From contig WFNQ01000231.1 in NCBI GenBank assembly GCA_015488565.1, positions 1 to 37,082 of the forward strand: a DNA stretch of 37,082 bases, written 5' to 3'. Below, one piece after another: positions 30,360-37,082 of the stretch (the first letter of the stretch is position 1; every line of letters begins with the position of its first letter). The DNA comes from Thiomicrorhabdus sp. (lineage in GTDB: Bacteria; Pseudomonadota; Gammaproteobacteria; Thiomicrospirales; Thiomicrospiraceae). The notes under the pieces were generated by a model. It made no database searches. It was given only the letters and a program-made list of their open reading frames with translations, and was not told the DNA's origin. Both the position numbers and the translations under genes were made by a program.

Positions 30360-31333
30360 AAAAACCGGTGTCCAAGTAACTGTCTTGATTGTGCGAAATC
30401 GTACGCTGACATCATTTTTTTACCTGAAGGTTGTACCTGCTGAATCAAAATGGGCATGCTACCTGTCACAACCACCATCCCTGATTTTTCAATCGCCAAC
30501 ACCGTTCCAAAATTTCTCCCCCCCCCTTGATACGCTTGAGCCTCTTCTGCTGAAAGTAATCGAGCCTGCCCTACACGCAGTGGTTTCTCTTGAAAATGGG
30601 TAAAAGCAACCGGCCATGGATTAAAGGCTTGTATTTTTCGTACCAAACGCTCGGCTGACTCACTCCATTGAATTTCAGCTTCTGCTTTGCTCAATTTTTT
30701 TGCATAAGTCGCTAGCGCGTTATCTTGTTGTTCAGGCTTAAGTTGCTGTGCTTGTAATTGTGTTAAGGTTGCCGTTAAGGCCGTCGCCCCCAACAGGCTT
30801 AAACGATCATGCAAGCTACCACTATTGTCCTCTACGGTAATGGTGGTATTGACTTTATTCAGCATATCACCGGTATCCAAACCAATGTCCATCTGCATAA
30901 TGGTCACACCCGTTTCAGCGTCTCCAGCTTCAATCGCTCGCTGAATCGGGGCGGCACCACGCCAACGTGGCAACAAAGAGGCATGAATATTTAAGCAACC
31001 ATAAGTAGGCGCATCCAACACGGCTTTGGGCAATAACAAACCATAAGCCACCACAACCATTAAATCGGCTTTTAAATCCACTAGCGTTTTCTGTGCCTCC
31101 GCGGTCTTTAAACTATCTGGTTGAAAAACAGGCAAATCATGCGCTAAAGCTAGCGTTTTAACAGGACTGGCCGTTAATTTTCGCCCACGCCCTGCTGGGC
31201 GATCTGGCTGTGTATAAACGGCAATCACCTCATGCTCTGAATCCAACAAGGCCTGTAAAGCAGGTACAGAAAACTCAGGTGTACCCGCAAAAATAATTCG
31301 TAACGAAGGGGGGGGGGATTTTTTTGACATCAA
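30356..31333 (-). CDS. fmt: Methionyl-tRNA formyltransferase
   Basis: 'LRIIFAGTPEFSVPALQALL', 'NIHASLLPRWRGAAPIQRAIEAGDAETGVTIMQMDIGLDTGDML'. Confidence 0.97.
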   Translation of the reverse strand: MMSKKSPPPSLRIIFAGTPEFSVPALQALLDSEHEVIAVYTQPDRPAGRGRKLTASPVKTLALAHDLPVFQPDSLKTAEAQKTLVDLKADLMVVVAYGLLLPKAVLDAPTYGCLNIHASLLPRWRGAAPIQRAIEAGDAETGVTIMQMDIGLDTGDMLNKVNTTITVEDNSGSLHDRLSLLGATALTATLTQLQAQQLKPEQQDNALATYAKKLSKAEAEIQWSESAERLVRKIQAFNPWPVAFTHFQEKPLRVGQARLLSAEEAQAYQGGGRNFGTVLAIEKSGMVVVTGSMPILIQQVQPSGKKMMSAYDFAQSRQLLGHRFL

Positions 31334-31336
31334 ATC

Positions 31337-31843
31337 TTAAGACTCTTTTTGTTCCATCAATTTACGAAACTGTTGCAAGGCACGAGTGCGCTTTAATCCT
31401 GATAGATGATCAATAAACATTTTGCCATCTAAGTGATCAATTTCATGCTGAATACATACCGCCAATAACTCATTGGCTTCAAACTCAATCTGCTTACCAT
31501 CACGATCCATGCCTCGTACTAAAATATCACTAGGACGCTTAATGGTCGCATAGATACCCGGCATAGACAGACACCCCTCTTCCCAGCTGATTTTACCAGC
31601 ACTTTGTACGATTTCAGGGTTCATTAATATAATCGGTTGATCGCCCTTTTCAGAGACGTCCAACACAATTAAACGTTGTTGAACCGCCACTTGCGGTGCC
31701 GCCAAACCAATGCCTGGTGCGTCATACATGGTATACAGCATGTCATCAATTAATTTATCCAATGCGTCATTCATCTCAGGAATGGGCGCACACACTTCTC
31801 TTAATCCCGCTTCGGGGTAGAGAACAATATCGAGTTTTTCCAT
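31337..31843 (-). CDS. def: Peptide deformylase
   Basis: 'GIGLAAPQVAVQQR', 'WEEGCLSMPGIYA', 'CIQHEIDHLDGKMFIDHLS'. Confidence 0.97.
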   Translation of the reverse strand: MEKLDIVLYPEAGLREVCAPIPEMNDALDKLIDDMLYTMYDAPGIGLAAPQVAVQQRLIVLDVSEKGDQPIILMNPEIVQSAGKISWEEGCLSMPGIYATIKRPSDILVRGMDRDGKQIEFEANELLAVCIQHEIDHLDGKMFIDHLSGLKRTRALQQFRKLMEQKES

Positions 31844-31902
31844 AGTTATTTTTATGCTTCAGTTATACTTAATCTAATCAATTTTTTATATTATAGCGAA
31901 CT

Positions 31903-33042
31903 ATGTCTATTTTTTCTGATTTACCCAGCCTACTAGCACTGCATGTAAACCATATTCCCTTAAAACAGGCGCTAGAACTGCAAGCCCATTTTGGTAGCCT
32001 TAAAAACACCTTACAAGCCTCTCAAAAAGCACTTGCTGACACTCAAATACTCAAACCCTCTCAACTTGCCCGACTGCTTGATAAAAAAGAAACGCAACAA
32101 CAAGTGGCGCAAGCGATCCGTTGGGGTGAACAAGAGAATCAAAATTGGTTGCCCTTTGGCAGTGAACACTACCCCGATTTACTGCAAAGTATCGACGATG
32201 CGCCTCTACTGCTCGCAACCCGAGGTCGATTCGAGCTTTTACAAGACCCGCAACTGGCGATTGTGGGCAGTCGACATGCCTCAAAACAAGGCCTCATGAT
32301 TGCCAAAGATTTTGCACAACACCTATCCAGCCAGGGCTTAGGTATTACCAGTGGTCTGGCACTTGGAATTGATGCTGCCGCCCACCAAGGCGGACTTCAA
32401 GGCATGGGTAAGACCATCGCGGTCGTCGCAACGGGACTGGATAGAATCTACCCTGCGGCCAATCAGGCCCTAGGCCGTCAAATTGCCGAAGAGGGTGTGA
32501 TGGTGTCTGAATTTCCATTAGGAACGAAGCCATTAACCTATCACTTTCCGAAACGAAATCGAATCATAAGCGGACTCAGTGTTGGCACCTTAGTCGTGGA
32601 AGCCGCACTAAAAAGTGGGTCATTAATCACCGCAAAAACGGCAATGAATCAAGGAAGAGAGGTGTTTGCTGTACCAGGTTCTATTAATAACCCGCAAGCG
32701 AAAGGATGTCATCAACTGATTAAACAAGGCGCAAAACTAGTAGAGTCTGGACAAGATATTTTAGAGGAACTTTCTGCGTTACTGCAACACGCTTTAACCC
32801 CTCAAGCCGATGACCTCTTTGCCACTGAAGCGTCACCAAAATCAACTGACAAAAATTTTTCTCCCCCCTCTTCTCACCAACCGGCTATTTTAGAACACAT
32901 TGGTTACGAACCCATAGGCATGGATGAACTGATCGTATTAAGCAAAAGTCCTGTTTATGATATTCAAAGTCAATTAATGCTATTGGAGCTATCTGGAGAG
33001 GTAGAGAAGCTGTCAGCAGGACGCTGGCGTAGACTTAATTAA
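31903..33042 (+). CDS. dprA: DNA-processing protein DprA
   Basis: 'LAIVGSRHASKQGLMIAKDFAQHLSSQGLGITSGLALGIDAAAHQGGL', 'AVVATGLDRIYPAANQAL', 'FPKRNRIISGLS', 'TAKTAMNQGREVFAVPG'. Confidence 0.96.
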   Translation: MSIFSDLPSLLALHVNHIPLKQALELQAHFGSLKNTLQASQKALADTQILKPSQLARLLDKKETQQQVAQAIRWGEQENQNWLPFGSEHYPDLLQSIDDAPLLLATRGRFELLQDPQLAIVGSRHASKQGLMIAKDFAQHLSSQGLGITSGLALGIDAAAHQGGLQGMGKTIAVVATGLDRIYPAANQALGRQIAEEGVMVSEFPLGTKPLTYHFPKRNRIISGLSVGTLVVEAALKSGSLITAKTAMNQGREVFAVPGSINNPQAKGCHQLIKQGAKLVESGQDILEELSALLQHALTPQADDLFATEASPKSTDKNFSPPSSHQPAILEHIGYEPIGMDELIVLSKSPVYDIQSQLMLLELSGEVEKLSAGRWRRLN

Positions 33043-33940
33043 AAACACGGCCAATCGCAGTACGACCGTTATCTTCATAATGCAAGGAGTCAAAACTCAG
33101 TTTATTGGCAATCATCACCCCGCGGCCATGACTGTGCATTGCTCGTTCTGGCGAAAAATCTAAATATGAGGCATAGTTAAAACCTTGCCCCATATCCCGA
33201 ATGGTAAACTGCAATTCCTTTGGCTTACGTTCAAACTCAATTGAGACTAATTTATCCCTATTTTCAGGGAGTTTTTGACGGTATTCAATCTCAGCTTGAA
33301 GTTGATCGGTCAAAATAAGCGTCGTTTTTTCTTCATAGGTAATGTTTAAATTGCCATGCTCAATCGCATTGGTCATCAATTCAAACAACCCAATAACAAC
33401 CTCTTGAGGCTTAGGGGTAATAAACGCTAAAGCACACGCCAAATTTCTCGCGTCCTCAATCGTTTTAATTTGAAAGTGCGCCACTTGAAGCTTAGACTCT
33501 AATCGTGCTGACTGATCCTTGACAGCAATTAAGCTCTGACTCAACACTTGCTGATGATCAAAACCAATAACGGCGGCCTTTAATACCGAGAGTAATAATG
33601 TTTGAGTATAAGGTTTGACCAGATAAAAATAGACACCGTGCTGTAGACTCTGCTCAATTTTATCTGGCTCTTCTAAATCCGCCTGAAAAATAACAGGGAC
33701 TACCGAGTACTGTCCATTTTTTTTAAGCGCTTTTAATAAAGCTAAATTTTCAACATAACGATCATTGTTATCAAATAAATACGCGTCATAAAGGGAAGAA
33801 ACATCTTGAAGAATGCACTGCTTTGCCTCATAAACGTTGTCCACAAAGGTAAGTTTAACAGGTTGACCAGCTAACTTTGCACGCAAGGCACGCTCTGAGC
33901 TATCATTTGCACCAATGATCAGCACTGAAATCGATTGCAT
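33035..33940 (-). CDS. Response regulator with C-terminal HATPase (RsbW/anti-sigma kinase-like)
   Basis: Receiver-like N-terminus 'MQSISVLIIGANDSSERALRAKL'; HATPase motifs 'LFELMTNAIEHGNL', 'IRDMGQGFNY', 'HGRGVMIANKLSFDSLHYEDNGR'. The 34018 start in the ORF track overlaps the palindrome; ATG 33940 is preferred. Confidence 0.8.
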   Translation of the reverse strand: MQSISVLIIGANDSSERALRAKLAGQPVKLTFVDNVYEAKQCILQDVSSLYDAYLFDNNDRYVENLALLKALKKNGQYSVVPVIFQADLEEPDKIEQSLQHGVYFYLVKPYTQTLLLSVLKAAVIGFDHQQVLSQSLIAVKDQSARLESKLQVAHFQIKTIEDARNLACALAFITPKPQEVVIGLFELMTNAIEHGNLNITYEEKTTLILTDQLQAEIEYRQKLPENRDKLVSIEFERKPKELQFTIRDMGQGFNYASYLDFSPERAMHSHGRGVMIANKLSFDSLHYEDNGRTAIGRVFN

Positions 33941-33993
33941 ACTAACATTATGAGAACTAAGCACACGCTTCCTTATTTTTATAACATCTCTTA

Positions 33994-34041
33994 AACCCAA
34001 ATCCTTACCTAGAAACACGAATCTAGGTAAGGATTTGGGTT
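33994..34041. repeat. Perfect 19-bp palindromic repeat with 10-nt loop
   Basis: AACCCAAATCCTTACCTAG-aaacacgaat-CTAGGTAAGGATTTGGGTT; its first 33 nt match the reverse complement of 15597-15629 with 3 differences. Confidence 0.9.
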
Positions 34042-34339
34042 AAATATCTACTTCTGGAAGTGAAAACCTTCTGTCTCTTTCTCAGACGGGCTCACTAGTG
34101 GGTATTCTACCGACAACACGCATGCAGTTTAATCTAAAATAAGTCTTAACGTTAGTACTTATAGGTAAAAATATAAAATAAATACGTAATTACATTGGTT
34201 TTAATCGACTTAAAATACTTTTTAAGAAAAAAATGCATTAAGTATTTGCAAAATACAAAAAAATTTTGCACCCTTAAAAAAGGGTCGAACTTTTTTTCAG
34301 CCATTCCAAACAAATTAAATTAAGCAAGGCAAAACACCT

Positions 34340-36892
34340 ATGACAAACTTGGTAATCGTGGAGTCTCCAGCAAAAGCTAAGACCATTGAAAAATATTTAG
34401 GCAAGGACTTTACCGTATTATCCAGTTATGGCCATATTCGGGATATGCAAAAAAAAGGCATGGGCATTGATTTAGCCAATCGCTTTGAACCCACTTACGA
34501 AATATCGCCCGATAAAAAGAAAACCGTGGCAGAACTAAGAAAAGTAGCCAAAACTGCCGAGGCCGTATGGTTGGCAACGGATGAGGATCGCGAGGGAGAA
34601 GCCATTGCATGGCATCTTGCTGAAGCCTTAAAATTAGACATTAAAACCACCAAACGCATCGTATTTCACGAGATTACCAAACCTGCCATTCAAAAAGCCG
34701 TTGCCGAACCCCGTACCGTCAATATGGACGTAGTAGATGCCCAACAAGCCCGCCGTGTACTTGATCGAATTGTTGGGTTTGAACTCTCCCCTATTTTATG
34801 GAAAAAGATTCGTTCAGGCCTTTCTGCTGGGCGTGTACAGTCGGTTGCAGTTCGTTTGATTGTTGAGCGTGAACGCGAAGTCGATGCCTTTGAATCCAAT
34901 TTTGTTTTTCGAGTCCAAGGTATATTAAACTTACTGGATAAGACTCAAAAAACTGTCGGAAAACTGGATGTAAAGCGCACCGCAACCTTTAAAACTGAAG
35001 AAGAGGCCACCGCCTTTTTAGACGCCGTTGCCAAAGCCAATTTATCCGTTATTTCTCTGGAAGAAAAGCCAGCAAAAAGAAGCCCAAAAGCACCCTTTAC
35101 TACCTCAACACTACAACAAGAAGCGGCGTCAAAATTAGGGTTTTCAGTCAAGCAAACCATGGTGGTTGCTCAACGCTTATACGAAGCTGGAAAAATCACC
35201 TACATGCGAACAGACTCTCTCAACTTGTCTGAAACCGCCATCGAGCAAGCCAAACAAACTATTATCAAAAACTACGGTTCAGAATTCAGTCACGTTCAGC
35301 GTTACAAAACCAAAAAAGCCGATGCACAAGAAGCGCATGAAGCGATTCGCCCAACCGACTTTAATGTCGATCAAGTCACGGGGGAGCGTAATGAACAACG
35401 CCTATACCAACTGATTTGGCGCAGAGCCATTGCCTCACAAATGTCCGATGCCCAATTAAAACGCACCACGGTAGATATTGGCATTGACACGCTCCCCAAC
35501 GATAAATTCACCGCGAAAGGCGAAGTGGTTACCTTTGAAGGTTTTCTAAAAGTCTACAACTTTGGTTCTGGAGATGATTCAGGCTTACTGCCACCCATGA
35601 CCGTAGGCCAAGCACTCAGTGTAGAGCAACTCAGCGCCCGACAAAGCTTTAGCCGTGCGCCAGCCCGTTACAATGAAGCCAGCCTAGTACGTACCCTAGA
35701 AGAGATGGGCATTGGCCGTCCCTCCACCTACGCCCCGACCATTGATACCGTGCAACAGCGAGGTTACGTTGTCAAAGAGGACCGCGAAGGAAAGCCACGT
35801 GAGTATCGTCAAATCACCTTAGAAAATGGCACGGTTGCTGCCGAAAGCTTGACTGAGATGGCTGGCAGTGAAAAAAACAAACTATTCCCAACCGATATTG
35901 CAGGCATTGTCACCAACTTTTTAACCAAACACTTTGGCGATGTACTTGACTATCAATTTACCGCCAAAGTAGAAGAAAAATTTGATGTCATTGCCCAAGG
36001 AAAATTGCAATGGCAAGACATGCTCGATGAATTTTATACAAAATTCCACCCAAAAGTCGAAGCCGCCGAAGAAGTCTCTCGTGAAGAAGCAGGGCAATCC
36101 CGACTATTGGGCAACCACCCTGAAAGTGGCAAACCGATGTTTGTTAAAATTGGACGATTTGGCCCCTATGTGCAAGCAGGTGATGGTGAAAACGATGAAA
36201 AGCCCGTTTTTGCCAGCCTCATGCCTGGGCAAAAAATGGACTTACTCAAATTAGAAGATGCATTAGAGTTGTTCAAACTGCCTAGGGAAGTCGGTGAAAT
36301 GCCTGAATCCTTTAAAGCCACCGCTGTAGACGGCTCCGTTTTTGAAGTCGAAAAAGGTCAAATCATCATTGCTAAGCAAGGGCCTTTTGGCCCCTACTTA
36401 GAATACGGCGTCAAAAAATACTGCCCTATGAAAGGCTTTAATCCACTCGAAATTACGATGGAAGAAGCAATAGCCCTCATTGAAGCCAAAATTCAGGCCG
36501 ATGCCGATAAAATCATCAAAACCTTTACAGGCACCGATGTCAAAATTCTAAAAGGTCGCTGGGGGCCTTATATCACCGACATTACCACCAAAAAGAATGC
36601 CAAAATTGCCAAAGACGAAGAGGCGTTAGAACTCAGTCTTGAAGAGTGTCAAAAGCGCCTAGACGAAGCGCCTGAGCCTAAGAAACGCGGGCGAGCTGGT
36701 GCGAAGAAAAAAGCCCCTGCTAAGAAGGCGACGGCGAAAAAAGCCATCACTAAGAAAAAGACAACAAAAAAAGCACCCGTAAAAAAGGCCTCGACCAAAA
36801 AAACCACGGTCAAGAAGCCTGCGGCAAAAAAGAAAGTCGTTAAAAAACCCGCCGCTAAAAAAGTAACGACCACGGCTAAGAAAAAAAGCTAA
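34340..36892 (+). CDS. topA: DNA topoisomerase I with TopoI C-terminal repeats and Lys/Ala-rich tail
   Basis: 'TNLVIVESPAKAKTIEKYLG', 'ATDEDREGEAIAWHL', 'ITYMRTDS', repeats 'GRFGPYVQAG', 'GPFGPYLEYG', 'GRWGPYITD'; basic tail from about KKRGRAGAKKK onward. Confidence 0.97.
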   Translation: MTNLVIVESPAKAKTIEKYLGKDFTVLSSYGHIRDMQKKGMGIDLANRFEPTYEISPDKKKTVAELRKVAKTAEAVWLATDEDREGEAIAWHLAEALKLDIKTTKRIVFHEITKPAIQKAVAEPRTVNMDVVDAQQARRVLDRIVGFELSPILWKKIRSGLSAGRVQSVAVRLIVEREREVDAFESNFVFRVQGILNLLDKTQKTVGKLDVKRTATFKTEEEATAFLDAVAKANLSVISLEEKPAKRSPKAPFTTSTLQQEAASKLGFSVKQTMVVAQRLYEAGKITYMRTDSLNLSETAIEQAKQTIIKNYGSEFSHVQRYKTKKADAQEAHEAIRPTDFNVDQVTGERNEQRLYQLIWRRAIASQMSDAQLKRTTVDIGIDTLPNDKFTAKGEVVTFEGFLKVYNFGSGDDSGLLPPMTVGQALSVEQLSARQSFSRAPARYNEASLVRTLEEMGIGRPSTYAPTIDTVQQRGYVVKEDREGKPREYRQITLENGTVAAESLTEMAGSEKNKLFPTDIAGIVTNFLTKHFGDVLDYQFTAKVEEKFDVIAQGKLQWQDMLDEFYTKFHPKVEAAEEVSREEAGQSRLLGNHPESGKPMFVKIGRFGPYVQAGDGENDEKPVFASLMPGQKMDLLKLEDALELFKLPREVGEMPESFKATAVDGSVFEVEKGQIIIAKQGPFGPYLEYGVKKYCPMKGFNPLEITMEEAIALIEAKIQADADKIIKTFTGTDVKILKGRWGPYITDITTKKNAKIAKDEEALELSLEECQKRLDEAPEPKKRGRAGAKKKAPAKKATAKKAITKKKTTKKAPVKKASTKKTTVKKPAAKKKVVKKPAAKKVTTTAKKKS

Positions 36893-36979
36893 CATGAAGA
36901 GAAGAAAAAGAGGGGGGTAAAAACCGGAGTGTTAAGCCCTTCATAACGAACAAGATTGCAACCGTTTGCATCATTTCGT

Positions 36980-37082
36980 TTAAAAATGTGCCACCAACGC
37001 TTCTTTATCCGCTTTAAGCATCTTTTTAATTACTGCTTCACGTTTTGCGGCATCACTTCGGGTTTGGGTGGTTTCAGAGTAG
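36980..37082 (-). CDS. Partial CDS (C-terminal end only), running off the window edge
   Basis: Minus-strand reading frame ...SETTQTRSDAAKREAVIKKMLKADKEALVAHF* open to the edge; below the ORF-track cutoff. Confidence 0.45.
   Translation of the reverse strand, partial: YSETTQTRSDAAKREAVIKKMLKADKEALVAHF

Noticed and set aside
36649-36895. Phe/Leu-rich minus-strand ORFs
   Set aside because: Artefact of the complementary strand of the Lys-rich topA tail.
1-37082. CRISPR arrays, tRNA and rRNA genes, transposases, toxin-antitoxin or defence genes
   Set aside because: None recognised by eye; no regularly spaced direct repeats or signature proteins. A tool scan (tRNAscan-SE, CRISPR finder, DefenseFinder) would be decisive.

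Overview
This 37-kb window looks like the chromosome of a moderately AT-rich gammaproteobacterium, possibly related to Thiomicrospira or another sulfur oxidiser (this is an impression from gene content only). I read it as follows. (1) The left flank (about 0.1-4.6 kb) has an octaheme c-type cytochrome, a SurA/PpiC-like peptidyl-prolyl isomerase, a PEP-CTERM protein and a short tetraheme cytochrome that looks like a paralogue of the octaheme N-terminus. (2) A core block follows: priA, TRAP transporter DctQM, a GGDEF-EAL protein, a DEAD-box helicase with a long leader, a REC-REC-GGDEF protein, trmA, TauE/SafE, MOSC, ttcA, an LpxL-like acyltransferase, an EamA transporter and a methyltransferase. 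(3) A conserved minus-strand cluster reads def-fmt-rsmB-DUF4390-ntrY-ntrX-trkA-trkH. (4) Next come dprA, a REC-HATPase gene and topA with a long Lys/Ala tail. No rRNA, tRNA, CRISPR or transposase was recognised. The best second-look signals are: a recurrent non-palindromic motif, roughly AAAATTT(Y)TCCCCCC(C)n, on both strands in linkers and intergenic DNA; a dispersed inverted-repeat family with core TAGAAACACGAAT (about 4.74, 15.5 and 34.0 kb); a candidate small RNA on the minus strand at about 20.18-20.31 kb with three CCCC motifs; the paired novel-looking cytochromes; and an NtrX whose AAA+ domain has lost its catalytic motifs and GAFTGA loop.
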